From assembly GCF_004339665.1 (NCBI RefSeq), contig NZ_SMMU01000007.1, positions 62,001-126,000 on the forward strand: a DNA stretch of 64,000 nucleotides, given 5' to 3'. The position numbers and the translations under genes are program-made. The stretch comes from Azotobacter chroococcum (GTDB taxonomy: Bacteria > Pseudomonadota > Gammaproteobacteria > Pseudomonadales > Pseudomonadaceae). This document shows, one piece after another, positions 15,154 to 26,958 of this stretch. Numbering within the stretch: position 1 is the first letter of the stretch; the number at the start of each line of letters is the position of its first letter. The notes under the pieces are model-generated. The model ran no database searches. It was not told where the DNA came from and was given only the letters and a program-made list of their open reading frames with translations.

Positions 15154-15195
15154 CGAAGAGGCCCGCGAGCTCTTGCGACGGGCAGGAGTCGAGCC

Positions 15196-15606
15196 ATGAA
15201 CAGCATGAGTTACAAGGGCTACACCGCCCGCATCGAGTTTGACGAGCGAGACGATATCTTCGTCGGTCGTGTGCTGGGCGTGAGGGACATCATCAGCTTC
15301 CAGGGCGCTTCGGTTGCGGAGCTGCGTACCGAGCTTCATCTGGCCGTGGACGATTACCTGGCCGACTGCGCCGAGCAGGGCATCAGCCCGGACAAGCCGG
15401 CGTCCGGCAAGATCATGCTGCGCATCCGCCCGGAGGTGCATGCCGCCGCGACCATCGCGACACAAGCGGCCGGCAAGAGCCTGAACCAGTGGGCTGACGA
15501 AGTATTCGAACGCGCGGCTCACTCGCAGCCATGGCTGTGGCGGTTCTTGGGCATTGATGCCGTGGCCATGTGCAAGCAGCTGAAAGAGGCCATCGGCGAT
15601 GGATAA
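15196..15606 (+). CDS. HicB-family antitoxin
   Basis: A 136-residue protein with the HicB partial RNase H-like fold ('YKGYTARIEFDERDDIFVGR', 'VRDIISFQGASVAELRTELH') and a C-terminal ribbon-helix-helix type segment ('KIMLRIRPEVHAAATIATQA', 'GKSLNQWADEVFER'). AGGAG precedes the ATG. In intact modules a HicA toxin gene directly precedes hicB. Here only about 15 in-frame codons ('EARELLRRAGVEP') ending in a TGA that overlaps the hicB ATG remain, possibly the toxin's tail. It is therefore an orphan antitoxin or regulator. Confidence 0.85.
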   Translation: MNSMSYKGYTARIEFDERDDIFVGRVLGVRDIISFQGASVAELRTELHLAVDDYLADCAEQGISPDKPASGKIMLRIRPEVHAAATIATQAAGKSLNQWADEVFERAAHSQPWLWRFLGIDAVAMCKQLKEAIGDG

Positions 15607-15787
15607 AGGGCTATGGAGGCGCGCGAAGGTCGGTCTGTCGCAGAATGCCTTCGCCGAATTGCTCGGCGTCAGCCTGCGCATCGTCCAGGACTGGGAGCAG
15701 GGCCGCCGGCAGCCTACCGGTGCCGCACAGACCCTTCTGCGCGTGGCCGCCCAGCACCCCGGGGCGCTGCGCGACCTTCACGCCTGA
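15599..15787 (+). CDS. Short XRE helix-turn-helix protein
   Basis: A 62-residue protein that is almost only an HTH: 'VGLSQNAFAELLGVSLRIVQ' and 'DWEQGRRQPTGAAQTLLRVA'. The ATG overlaps the end of hicB, so translation is coupled. It resembles the C-terminal half of antitoxins whose N-terminal half is what remains at 14135-14287; it may be a truncated antitoxin rather than a complete regulator. GAGG lies about 10 bases before the start. Confidence 0.65.
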   Translation: MDKGLWRRAKVGLSQNAFAELLGVSLRIVQDWEQGRRQPTGAAQTLLRVAAQHPGALRDLHA

Positions 15788-15815
15788 CCCCCGGCGAAAG
15801 CCCCTGCCAGCCGGC

Positions 15816-15845
15816 AGCGAGTAGGGGGCAATGCTCTGCTTGTCC
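15816..15845 (+). repeat. Palindromic repeat R3 (degenerate)
   Basis: agcgagtagggggcaatgct ... matches R1 (agcaagtagggtggacaacg ...) at most positions. It follows the HTH gene by 28 bases. Confidence 0.6.
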
Positions 15846-15964
15846 GTGATTTTGAAATCGTGGACTTCCACTGAGAGGTGAGCATGCGCGAAGCTGCATA
15901 TCCACGCTTGGCGTCGGGGCTTCGCGGGTGGGCTTGTCCGTCTCGATAGCGCGGGACAGCACGC

Positions 15965-15991
15965 AAAAAGTCGGGTATCAGAGCGGGTGTC
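15965..15991 (+). repeat. Right arm-type repeat
   Basis: aaaaagtcgggtatcagagc and following bases, a diverged copy of 7928-7953 in the same orientation, placed near the right end of the dinB island. Confidence 0.6.
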
Positions 15992-16034
15992 AAATCTGAT
16001 TTATCGGGGTAAGCCCTTTGAAAATCAGCAAGTT

Positions 16035-17093
16035 ATGAAACAAAGAAAGATCATTCACGTCGATTGCGACTGTTTCTACGCAGCCATCGAGATGCGCGAC
16101 GACCCGCGGCTGGCTACTCGGCCGCTGGCGGTGGGTGGCGCGCCCGAGCGGCGGGGGGTGATCGCCACCTGCAACTACGAGGCGCGCGCCCATGGCGTGC
16201 GTTCGGCGATGCCCGCGCGCCAGGCGCTGAAGCTCTGCCCGGAGCTGTTGATCGTCAGGCCGCGGTTCGAGGCCTACAAGGCTGCATCGCGGGAAATCCA
16301 GCGGATCCTGCGCGACTACACCGAGTTCGTCGAACCGCTGTCGCTGGACGAGGCCTACCTGGACGTTTCCGCCAGCCCGCACTTTTCCGGCAGCGCCACG
16401 CGCATCGCCCAGGACATCCGCCGGCGCGTCTGGCATGAGCTGCGCATCACGGTATCCGCCGGCGTCGCGCCGAACAAGTTCCTCGCCAAGATCGCCAGCG
16501 ACTGGCGCAAGCCAGACGGGCTGTTTGTGATTTCGCCGGCCGAGGTCGAGGCCTTCGTCGCCGAGCTGCCGGTGAACCGGCTGCACGGCGTCGGCAAGGT
16601 CACCGCCGAGCGGCTCGGGCGCCTGGGCATCCGCACCTGCAAGGAGCTGCGCCAGTGGAGCCGGCTGGCGCTGGTGCGCGAGTTCGGCAGTTTCGGCGAG
16701 CGCCTGGGGCAGCTGGCATGGGGGATCGACGAGCGTCCGGTGGAGGTCGACAGCCGCCGCCAGTCGCTGAGCGTGGAGCATACCTACGCGCGGGATCTGC
16801 CGGATCTGGCCGCCTGCCTGGAGCGGTTGCCGCCACTGCTGGAGGAGCTCGACGGGCGCCTGGCGCGGCTGGACGACAGCTATCGGCCGGACAAGCCCTT
16901 CGTCAAGGTGAAGTTCCACGACTTCACCCAGACCACCCTGGAACAGGCCGGCGCCGGCCGGGACCTGGACGGTTACCGGCGCCTGCTCGGCGCCGCCTTC
17001 GCGCGCGGCGCCCGGCCGGTGCGCCTGCTCGGCATCGGCGTGCGCCTGCTCGACCGGCGCGGCGGCGAACAGCTGGAGCTGTTCACCCCGTAG
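16035..17093 (+). CDS. dinB: DNA polymerase IV (Y-family translesion polymerase)
   Basis: A 352-residue DinB. The palm carries 'HVDCDCFYAAIEMRD' with the first catalytic Asp, and 'SLDEAYLDVSAS' with the catalytic Asp-Glu pair; 'GVAPNKFLAKIASDWRKPDG', the helix-hairpin-helix 'NRLHGVGKVTAERLGRLGIR' and little-finger 'KPFVKVKFHDFTQTT' follow. It bypasses lesions and extends mismatched ends. The first eight codons, ATG and upstream DNA come from the island side: attR (16044-16060) lies inside the gene, and the SD is weak, so expression may differ from a native dinB. A GTG at 15987 in frame is less likely. I see no obvious LexA box upstream. Confidence 0.95.
   Translation: MKQRKIIHVDCDCFYAAIEMRDDPRLATRPLAVGGAPERRGVIATCNYEARAHGVRSAMPARQALKLCPELLIVRPRFEAYKAASREIQRILRDYTEFVEPLSLDEAYLDVSASPHFSGSATRIAQDIRRRVWHELRITVSAGVAPNKFLAKIASDWRKPDGLFVISPAEVEAFVAELPVNRLHGVGKVTAERLGRLGIRTCKELRQWSRLALVREFGSFGERLGQLAWGIDERPVEVDSRRQSLSVEHTYARDLPDLAACLERLPPLLEELDGRLARLDDSYRPDKPFVKVKFHDFTQTTLEQAGAGRDLDGYRRLLGAAFARGARPVRLLGIGVRLLDRRGGEQLELFTP
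16044..16060 (+). repeat. Right attachment repeat (attR) within dinB
   Basis: agaaagatcattcacgt, identical to 7797-7813. It marks the right end of the island and falls at DinB codons 4 to 9. Confidence 0.85.
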
Positions 17094-17144
17094 TCCGGGA
17101 TGCGCTCACCAGGCCCGATGCTGGCGCGGGCGCCGGCTTCCTGC

Positions 17145-19895
<2,751 letters not shown>

Positions 19896-20201
19896 CCCGA
19901 TTCTCCGTGAGGGATTTGGGAGGGCAGTGTAGCGACAGAGCCCGGTGGGACAACAGAAGGCAGCCCAATAGCCATTTGGAATATGCATGCGCCCTTTCCA
20001 GATGATGGCCTGCAGCGCTTTGCCGGCTATCATAGATGCCCCCTGTGGCCTGGACGGTTCGTCTCTCGAGGTGGCGCGTCCGCTCCCCGATGGACGAGCG
20101 GCCTGTGGCAGGCCGGGCGTCGCGGCGCCCACGCAGCATGGCGGCAAGGATGCCGTCCGGACCGAGCAGCCCTTTTCTGATTCAGGACACCGAGCGTTTC
20201 C
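19896..20201. other. Divergent promoter region gacS / cysM
   Basis: About 305 bases between divergent genes. No other gene is seen; promoters for both must lie here but no match is strong enough to assign. Confidence 0.5.
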
Positions 20202-21101
20202 ATGACAGTGCATTTCCCCACCATCGCCGAGTGCATCGGCAATACCCCGCTGGTGCGCCTGCAGCGCCTGCCGGGCGAAACCTCGAACACCCTGCTGGTC
20301 AAGCTGGAAGGCAACAACCCGGCCGGCTCGGTGAAGGATCGCCCGGCGCTGTCGATGATCATCCGTGCCGAGCTGCGCGGCGACATCCGCCCCGGCGACA
20401 CGCTGATCGAGGCCACCTCTGGCAACACCGGCATCGCCCTGGCCATGGCGGCGGCGATCAAGGGCTACCGGATGCTCCTGATCATGCCGGACAACATGAG
20501 CGCCGAGCGCAAGGCGGCGATGAGCGCCTATGGCGCCGAGCTGGTGCTGGTGAGCAAGGCCGAGGGCATGGAGGGCGCCCGCGACCTGGCGCTGAAGATG
20601 CAGGGCGAAGGGCGCGGCAAGGTGCTCGACCAGTTCGGCAACCAGGACAACCCGCAGGCCCACTACGAAGGCACCGGCCCGGAAATCTGGCGCCAGACCC
20701 AGGGCACCATCACTCACTTCATCAGTTCGATGGGCACCACCGGCACCATCATGGGCACCTCGCGTTACCTCAAGGAGCAGAACCCGGCGGTGCAGATCGT
20801 CGGCCTGCAGCCCCAGGAAGGCTCGGCGATTCCCGGCATCCGCCGCTGGTCGCAGGAATACCTGCCGAAGATCTTCGATGCGACCCGCGTCGACCGGGTG
20901 ATCGACATGGCGCAGAGCGAGGCCGAGGACTGCATGCGCCGCCTGGCGCGCGAGGAGGGCATCTTCTGCGGCGTGTCCTCGGGCGGGGCGGTGGCGGCCA
21001 TGCTGCGTCTGTCGCGCGAGGTGGAGAATGCAGTGATGGTGGCGATCATCTGCGACCGCGGCGACCGCTACCTGTCCACGGGTGTCTATGACCAGCCGTA
21101 A
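20202..21101 (+). CDS. cysM: Cysteine synthase B (PLP enzyme)
   Basis: A 299-residue fold-type II PLP enzyme making cysteine from O-acetylserine and sulfide or thiosulfate. The PLP lysine is in '[12 protein letters not shown]' (K45), phosphate binding in '[14 protein letters not shown]', and the C-terminal '[20 protein letters not shown]' closes the active site. Length and the '[14 protein letters not shown]' sequence favour CysM over CysK. It is followed 32 bases later by rlmD. Confidence 0.93.
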   Translation: MTVHFPTIAECIGNTPLVRLQRLPGETSNTLLVKLEGNNPAGSVKDRPALSMIIRAELRGDIRPGDTLIEATSGNTGIALAMAAAIKGYRMLLIMPDNMSAERKAAMSAYGAELVLVSKAEGMEGARDLALKMQGEGRGKVLDQFGNQDNPQAHYEGTGPEIWRQTQGTITHFISSMGTTGTIMGTSRYLKEQNPAVQIVGLQPQEGSAIPGIRRWSQEYLPKIFDATRVDRVIDMAQSEAEDCMRRLAREEGIFCGVSSGGAVAAMLRLSREVENAVMVAIICDRGDRYLSTGVYDQP

Positions 21102-21133
21102 GCCGACTCCCACGCAACGCGAGGTCCTCTGCC

Positions 21134-22498
21134 GTGGCTAGACGCACCACCGGCCTGCGCTTCCAGCCCAGCGGCGGCGCCCGTTCGGCGCCCCTGCAGG
21201 TGGGCAGGAAGCAGGTCCTGACCATCGAGCGCCTGGCCCACGACGGCCGTGGCATCGCCTTCGTCGACGGGCGCACCTGGTTCGTCTCCGGCGCCCTGGC
21301 CGGCGAGCAGGTCGAGGCCCGCGTGCTCGGCGCGCGCAACCGCATCGTCGATGCCCGCGCCGAGCGCCTCCTGGCCGCCAGTCCGCTGCGCCGCGCCGAG
21401 CCCTGCGCGCATGCCGGGCGTTGCGGCGGCTGTACCCTGCAGGCGCTGCCGCATGCCGAGCAGCTGGCGCTGAAGCAGCGCACCCTCGCCGAGCAGCTGG
21501 CGCGCTTCGCCGATCTGGCGCCGCAGGAATGGGCGCCGCCCCTGGTCGGCCCGGAGTTCGGCTACCGCCGCCGGGCGCGCATCGCGGTGCGCTGGGACGC
21601 CGCCGCCGGCCGGCTGGAGGTGGGCTTTCGCGCCGCGGCCAGCCAGGCGATTGTCGCCATCGACGACTGCCCGGTGTTGGTACGTCCGTTGCAGTCCATC
21701 CTGCGCGCCCTGCCCGCGCTCCTGCACGGCCTGGCGCGGCCCCAGGCGCTGGGCCATGTCGAGTTGTTCCATGGCAATACAAGCGCCATTCTGGTGCGTC
21801 ATACTGCGCCCCTTGCGGGCGACGACCTGCAGCGCCTGCGCGCCTTCTGTCGCGAACAGGCCGCCCAGCTCTGGCTGCAGGGCAAGGGCGAGCCGCAGGC
21901 GGACGCGCCGGAAGCTCCGCTGGGCTACCGTCTGGAGCCTTGGGGACTCGAGTTGCACTACCGGCCCGGCGACTTCGTGCAGGTCAACGCCGTGGTGAAC
22001 GAGGCTATGGTCGCCCAGGCCCTGGACTGGCTGGCGCCGCAGCCGGGGGAGCGGGTGCTGGACCTGTTCAGCGGCCTCGGCAACTTCGCCCTGCCGCTGG
22101 CGCAGCGCTCGCGCGAGGTGGTGGCGGTGGAGGGCGTGGCGGCGATGGTCGAGCGGGGCAGGGAAAACGCGGCCGGCAACGGCCTGGACAACCTGCACTT
22201 CTGCCTGGCGGATCTGTCGAACCCGCTGGCCGAGGCACCCTGGATGGCCGCCGGCTTCCCGGTGGTCCTCCTCGATCCGCCGCGCGACGGCGCGCTGGAG
22301 GTCGTGCGCCAGATGGGCGCCCTGGGTGCCGAGCGAGTGCTATATGTTTCCTGCAATCCGGCGACCCTGGCGCGGGATGCCGCGGAGCTGGCCAGGCAGG
22401 GCTACCGGCTGCGGCGTGCCGGCATTCTCGACATGTTTCCGCAGACTGCGCATGTCGAGGCCATGGCGTTGTTCGAGAGGGGGCCTGCCGCGCGCTGA
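21134..22498 (+). CDS. rlmD: 23S rRNA (uracil-1939-C5)-methyltransferase
   Basis: A 454-residue RlmD/RumA. An N-terminal TRAM-like domain ('[20 protein letters not shown]') precedes the Fe-S cluster cysteines ('[13 protein letters not shown]', about 95-107). The Rossmann part has the SAM motif '[16 protein letters not shown]' and the catalytic cysteine in '[13 protein letters not shown]'. It methylates U1939 of 23S rRNA. It begins with GTG at 21134; an in-frame alternative start is not obvious. The pair rlmD-relA is conserved in gammaproteobacteria. Confidence 0.93.
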   Translation: MARRTTGLRFQPSGGARSAPLQVGRKQVLTIERLAHDGRGIAFVDGRTWFVSGALAGEQVEARVLGARNRIVDARAERLLAASPLRRAEPCAHAGRCGGCTLQALPHAEQLALKQRTLAEQLARFADLAPQEWAPPLVGPEFGYRRRARIAVRWDAAAGRLEVGFRAAASQAIVAIDDCPVLVRPLQSILRALPALLHGLARPQALGHVELFHGNTSAILVRHTAPLAGDDLQRLRAFCREQAAQLWLQGKGEPQADAPEAPLGYRLEPWGLELHYRPGDFVQVNAVVNEAMVAQALDWLAPQPGERVLDLFSGLGNFALPLAQRSREVVAVEGVAAMVERGRENAAGNGLDNLHFCLADLSNPLAEAPWMAAGFPVVLLDPPRDGALEVVRQMGALGAERVLYVSCNPATLARDAAELARQGYRLRRAGILDMFPQTAHVEAMALFERGPAAR

Positions 22499-22568
22499 GG
22501 TCGAGCGCCGGGGCTTGCCGGCTGATGTTGATGCGGCATGGAAGACATGCTGGGGGAAAGGTAGATAC

Positions 22569-24818
22569 ATGGTACAGGTGAGAGCGCAGCAGCCGGTCAA
22601 CACCGACGGCAGCATCAATCTGGAGGCCTGGCTGGATCATGTCCTGAAGATGGACCCGGCCCTGGAGCGCGAGGCGCTGAAGAAGGCCTGCGAATACGCC
22701 CGCGAGGCCGAACGGCAGGCGCGGCCGGAGCCGGGCGCTCCTGCCGCGGACACGTCCAGCTTCCTGGTCGGGCTGGAGATCGCGGAAATCCTCGCCGACC
22801 TCAAGCTGGACCAGGACTCCCTGGTCGCCGCCGTGCTCTATCGCGGCGTGCGCCAGAAGCAGATCGTCCTGGACGAGGTGCAGCGGCGCTTCGGCCAGCT
22901 GGTCGCCAAGCTGATCGAGGGCGTGCTGCGTATGGCGGCGATCAGCGACAGTCTCAATCCCCGCGAATCCCTGGTGCTGGATGCCCAGACCCAGGTGGAA
23001 AACCTGCGCAAGATGCTGGTGGCGATGGTCGACGACGTGCGCGTCGCCCTGATCAAGCTGGCCGAGCGCACCTGCGCGATCCGCGCGGTCAAGCACGCCA
23101 GCGAGGAACGCCGCCAGCGCGTCGCCCGCGAGGTGTCCGCCATCTATGCGCCGCTGGCCCACCGGCTCGGCATCGGCCACATCAAGTGGGAGCTGGAGGA
23201 CCTGTCCTTCCGCTACCTGGAGCCCGAACAGTACAAGCAGATCGCCAAGCTGCTCCACGAGCGCCGGCTGGACCGCGAGCAGTTCATCGCCAAGGTCGTC
23301 CAGGAGCTCAAGGACGCGCTGGCCGGCGCCGGCATCAAGGCCGACATCAACGGCCGGGCAAAGCACATCTATTCGATCTGGCGCAAGATGCAGAAGAAGG
23401 GCCTGCAGTTCAGCCAGATCTACGACGTGCGCGCGGTGCGCGTGCTGGTCCCCGAGGTGCGCGACTGCTATACCGCCCTCGGCATCGTCCATTCGCTGTG
23501 GCGGCACATTCCCCGCGAGTTCGACGACTACATCGCCAACCCCAAGGAAAACGGCTACCGCTCGCTGCACACCGCGGTGATCGGTCCGGACGGCAAGACC
23601 CTCGAAGTGCAGATCCGCACCCACGCCATGCACGAGGAGGCCGAGCTGGGCGTCTGCGCCCACTGGCGCTACAAGGGCACCGACGTCAAGTCCACCTCCA
23701 GCCACTACGAGGAGAAGATCGCCTGGCTGCGCCAGGTGCTCGAATGGCACGAGGAGCTGGGCGACATCGGCGGCCTGGCCGAGCAGCTGCAGGTCGACAT
23801 CGAGCCCGACCGGGTCTACGTGTTCACTCCCGACGGCCATGCCATCGACCTGCCCAAGGGCGCCACCCCGCTGGACTTCGCCTACCGCGTGCATACCGAG
23901 ATCGGCCACAACTGCCGTGGCGCCAAGATCGACGGGCGCATCGTGCCGCTCAACTACAGCCTGCAGACCGGCGAGCAGGTGGAGATCATCACCGGCAAGA
24001 ACGGCTCGCCGAGCCGCGACTGGCTGAACTCCAATCTCGGCTACGTGACCACCTCGCGGGCCCGGGCGAAGATCGTCCACTGGTTCAAGCTGCAGGCGCG
24101 CGACCAGAACGTCGCCGCCGGCAAGACGCTGCTCGAGCGCGAGCTGGCCCGTCTCGACCTGTCGCCGGTGGACTACGACCGGCTGGCGGAAAAGTGCAAC
24201 CTGAAGACCGCCGAGGACCTGTTCGCCGCCCTCGGCGCCGGCGACCTGCGTCTGGCCCATGTGGTGGGGCTGGCCCAGCAGCTGGTCGAGCCGGAGCGCA
24301 GCACCGAGCAGCTCGAGCTGATTCCGCGCAAGTCCGGCTTGCTGCACAAGCCGGGCAAGCGCGACGACATCCAGATCCAGGGAGTGGGCAACCTGCTGAC
24401 GCAGATGGCCGGCTGCTGCCAGCCGCTGCCGGGCGATCCCATCGTCGGCTACATCACCCTCGGGCGTGGCGTCACCATCCACCGCCAGGACTGCGCCAAC
24501 GCCCTGCAACTGGCCAGCCGCGAGCCGGAGCGGATCATCCAGGTCAGCTGGGGGCCGGTGCCGGTGCAGACCTATCCGGTGGACATCTTCATCCGCGCCT
24601 ACGACCGCTCCGGCCTGTTGCGCGACGTGTCCCAGGTGCTGCTCAACGAGCGCATCAACGTGCTGGCCGCCAACACCCTGTCGAACAAGGAAGACAGCAC
24701 GGCGCAGATGGTCCTGACCATCGAGATCCCCGGGTTGGGCGCCCTCGGCCGGCTGCTGGCGCGCATCGCCCAGTTGCCCAACGTGATCGAGGCGCGCCGC
24801 CACCGCGCCACTTCCTGA
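22569..24818 (+). CDS. relA: (p)ppGpp synthetase I RelA
   Basis: A 749-residue RelA. The N-terminal HD-like domain is degenerate ('LVAAVLYRGVRQKQIV' in place of the His-Asp pair), as expected for synthetase-only RelA. The synthetase domain shows 'GRAKHIYSIWRKMQKKG', 'YDVRAVRVLVPEV' and 'NPKENGYRSLHTAVIGP'. TGS ('VYVFTPDGHAIDLPKGATPL'), helical, zinc-finger ('MAGCCQPLPGD', 'IHRQDCANA') and ACT/RRM domains follow. It makes the stringent alarmone on stalled ribosomes. A GGGGGAAAGG-type SD precedes the ATG. Confidence 0.97.
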   Translation: MVQVRAQQPVNTDGSINLEAWLDHVLKMDPALEREALKKACEYAREAERQARPEPGAPAADTSSFLVGLEIAEILADLKLDQDSLVAAVLYRGVRQKQIVLDEVQRRFGQLVAKLIEGVLRMAAISDSLNPRESLVLDAQTQVENLRKMLVAMVDDVRVALIKLAERTCAIRAVKHASEERRQRVAREVSAIYAPLAHRLGIGHIKWELEDLSFRYLEPEQYKQIAKLLHERRLDREQFIAKVVQELKDALAGAGIKADINGRAKHIYSIWRKMQKKGLQFSQIYDVRAVRVLVPEVRDCYTALGIVHSLWRHIPREFDDYIANPKENGYRSLHTAVIGPDGKTLEVQIRTHAMHEEAELGVCAHWRYKGTDVKSTSSHYEEKIAWLRQVLEWHEELGDIGGLAEQLQVDIEPDRVYVFTPDGHAIDLPKGATPLDFAYRVHTEIGHNCRGAKIDGRIVPLNYSLQTGEQVEIITGKNGSPSRDWLNSNLGYVTTSRARAKIVHWFKLQARDQNVAAGKTLLERELARLDLSPVDYDRLAEKCNLKTAEDLFAALGAGDLRLAHVVGLAQQLVEPERSTEQLELIPRKSGLLHKPGKRDDIQIQGVGNLLTQMAGCCQPLPGDPIVGYITLGRGVTIHRQDCANALQLASREPERIIQVSWGPVPVQTYPVDIFIRAYDRSGLLRDVSQVLLNERINVLAANTLSNKEDSTAQMVLTIEIPGLGALGRLLARIAQLPNVIEARRHRATS

Positions 24819-24870
24819 TTCCCGGGGGCCGGCAGCACTTGCCGGCCTTCGGGTAGACGTGCTCTGCAGA

Positions 24871-24897
24871 AAATGAAATAGAATTGTTCTCATTTTG
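24871..24897 (+). promoter_or_regulatory. Fur-box-like site before the response regulator gene
   Basis: aaaatgaaatagaattgttctcatttt contains aaaatga / tcatttt arms and resembles the gaAATnATTcTCATT pattern of Fur sites. It ends 13 bases before the ATG, placing iron control over the two-component operon. Confidence 0.6.
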
Positions 24898-24909
24898 CGG
24901 AGCCGCTGG

Positions 24910-25611
24910 ATGACTGCCTTTCCCAATCGCCACATCCTGGCCATCGAGGATGATCCCCTGCTGGGCGTCCACCTGAACGATCATCTGGCGCGCCAGGGCT
25001 TTGCCGTGACGCTGTGCGGCGACGGCCTCGACGGCCTGGTGCTGGCCAGCGAGCGCGAGTTCGACCTGATCCTGCTGGACATCCTGCTGCCCGGCCTCGA
25101 CGGCCTCGAAGTGCTGGCCCGCCTGCGCCAGAGCCGGCACGTGCCGGTCATCCTGATCTCCGCGCTGGGCGACGAGCAGGATCGCATCACCGGCTTCAGC
25201 CGCGGAGCGGACGACTACCTGCCCAAGCCGTTCGGGATGGGCGAGCTGCAGGTGCGCATCGAGGCCATCCTGCGGCGCATCGCCTACGAGCGCGGACAGC
25301 CCGCGCCCTCGAGCGTTTTTCCGCTGCACTTCGATGAAGGGCGTTGCGACGTCCGCCATGACGATGCCTGGGCCGGCTTGACCCCGACCGAGTACCGTCT
25401 GCTGGAGACCTTCTGGCGCCATCCGGAGGAGGTGCTGAGCAAGCCGTTCCTCTACCAGCAGGTGCTGCGCCGCGGCTATTCCCGGCATGACCGCAGCCTG
25501 GACATGCATGTCAGCAACATCCGGCGCAAGCTGGCCGCCATCGACCTGCACAGCGTCCGCCTGGAGGCCCTATGGGGCCGGGGTTATCTGCTGAAACTGC
25601 AGGTGGCCTGA
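24910..25611 (+). CDS. pirR: PirR-like response regulator (OmpR family)
   Basis: A 233-residue regulator. The receiver has the acidic pair 'AIEDDPLLG' (D14-D15), the phosphoacceptor in 'LILLDILLPGLDGLEVLARL' (about D60) and the conserved Lys in 'DYLPKPFG'. The C-terminal winged helix is OmpR type ('LTPTEYRLLETFWRHPEEVL', 'SLDMHVSNIRRKLA'). It is directly followed by the kinase gene, then by a catecholate-siderophore receptor gene, the arrangement of the PirRS-PirA system in P. aeruginosa. A Fur-like site overlaps its promoter region. Confidence 0.88.
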   Translation: MTAFPNRHILAIEDDPLLGVHLNDHLARQGFAVTLCGDGLDGLVLASEREFDLILLDILLPGLDGLEVLARLRQSRHVPVILISALGDEQDRITGFSRGADDYLPKPFGMGELQVRIEAILRRIAYERGQPAPSSVFPLHFDEGRCDVRHDDAWAGLTPTEYRLLETFWRHPEEVLSKPFLYQQVLRRGYSRHDRSLDMHVSNIRRKLAAIDLHSVRLEALWGRGYLLKLQVA

Positions 25612-26943
25612 GTGCCGGGCCGTCATTCGCTGTTCTGGCGGCTGGCTGCGCTGCTGGTCACGTTCTGCCTGCTGGTGATTTCCCTGAGTGTTTCCTGGGG
25701 AAACTGGATCGACCTGCAGACCGCCTACCTTTCCGGCGAGGCGCGCCAGACGCTGCAGGCCTATGCCGAAGAGGCCGAGCATGCTGCTTTGCAGGGGCCG
25801 CAGGCGGTAGACCGCTTTCTCGACGACATGCAGCGACGGGAGACGGGACTGGTTGAGCTGGTGGACATCAGCCTGCAGCCGCTGGGGAGCAGGCTGCTGA
25901 TCGATGTGGGGCGATTGACCGCCATGCGCCGGCTCGACTGGCCGATGAGCCGGCGCGCCCGGGAGCGGCCCCTGATCGCGATTCCTCTTTCCGAGGAGCG
26001 TGGCTATTTCGTCATCCAGTTGCCCGAGCGCTACCGGCCCTGGCGCTACCGGGCGCTTTTCAGGGCGCTGACCCACTATCTGGTTCCTGCTGGCCTGGCG
26101 CTGCTGTTCTGCATCGGACTCTACCGGGTGCTGATCGCCCCGCTGGCGCGCCTGCGCGAGCAGGCCAACGCCCTGCACGCGGACAACCTGGGCGCGCGCG
26201 TGGACCCGCGGGTCGCCCAGCGGGACGACGAACTGGGCGAGCTGGGACGCGCCTTCGATCACATGGCCGGGCGCCTGGAGGAGTCGCTGGGCCTGCAGCG
26301 CCAGCTGCTGCGCGATCTGTCCCACGAGCTGCGCACGCCCCTGAGCCGCCTGCAGGTGGCCAGCGAGGCTGGGCTGAGCGGCGCCGAACTGGAGGAGAGG
26401 GTCCGCCGTGAAGTCGGTGTCATGCGCACCCTGGTCGACAGCACCCTGGAACTGGCCTGGATGGACACCGAGCGGCCGCAGCCGCCGCTGGAGCCGGTGG
26501 AGGTCGGCGCGCTGTGGGAGATTCTGGGCGAGGATGCCTGTTTCGAGAGCGGCTGGGGTCCCGAGCGCCTTCCCTGCCGGTTGCCGGCGGACTGCCGGGT
26601 CCTGGGCAATCTGAACGCGCTGGCGCGCGCGCTGGAGAACATCCTGCGCAACGCCATCCGTCATTCGCCGGAAGGCGGTTGCGTCTGCCTGGACGGTCGT
26701 CGCGAGGGCGACTGCTGGCTGCTGTGGGTCGAGGATCAGGGGCCCGGGGTGGCGGAGAGCGAGCTGGAGCGCATCTTCCAGCCCTTTACCCGGCTGAATG
26801 CCGCACGGCCGGGCGGCGACGGCTTCGGCCTGGGACTGGCGATCGCCCGCCGGCTGATTCGTCAGCAGGGTGGTCGGCTATGGGCGGAGAACGGCCATCC
26901 GGGATTGCGGATGATGCTGTGCCTGAAAATGTATGTTTCGTAA
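25612..26943 (+). CDS. pirS: PirS-like sensor histidine kinase
   Basis: A 443-residue inner-membrane kinase beginning with GTG immediately after the regulator's TGA. Two membrane helices ('LAALLVTFCLLVISLSV' near the start, 'YLVPAGLALLFCIGLYRVL' near 160-178) enclose a periplasmic sensor. HAMP, then 'LSHELRTPLSRLQ' with the phospho-accepting His, and the ATPase boxes 'NILRNAIRHSPEGG' and 'DGFGLGLAIARRLIRQQGG' follow. It is expected to sense a siderophore signal and phosphorylate the neighbouring regulator. The signal is inferred from the downstream receptor gene. Confidence 0.87.
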   Translation: MPGRHSLFWRLAALLVTFCLLVISLSVSWGNWIDLQTAYLSGEARQTLQAYAEEAEHAALQGPQAVDRFLDDMQRRETGLVELVDISLQPLGSRLLIDVGRLTAMRRLDWPMSRRARERPLIAIPLSEERGYFVIQLPERYRPWRYRALFRALTHYLVPAGLALLFCIGLYRVLIAPLARLREQANALHADNLGARVDPRVAQRDDELGELGRAFDHMAGRLEESLGLQRQLLRDLSHELRTPLSRLQVASEAGLSGAELEERVRREVGVMRTLVDSTLELAWMDTERPQPPLEPVEVGALWEILGEDACFESGWGPERLPCRLPADCRVLGNLNALARALENILRNAIRHSPEGGCVCLDGRREGDCWLLWVEDQGPGVAESELERIFQPFTRLNAARPGGDGFGLGLAIARRLIRQQGGRLWAENGHPGLRMMLCLKMYVS

Positions 26944-26958
26944 ATGATCTTTACTATC

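Noticed and set aside
13168-15845. Integron attC sites at the R repeats
   Set aside because: No GTTRRRY/RYYYAAC core sites and no integron integrase are present, so only a cassette-like layout can be claimed.
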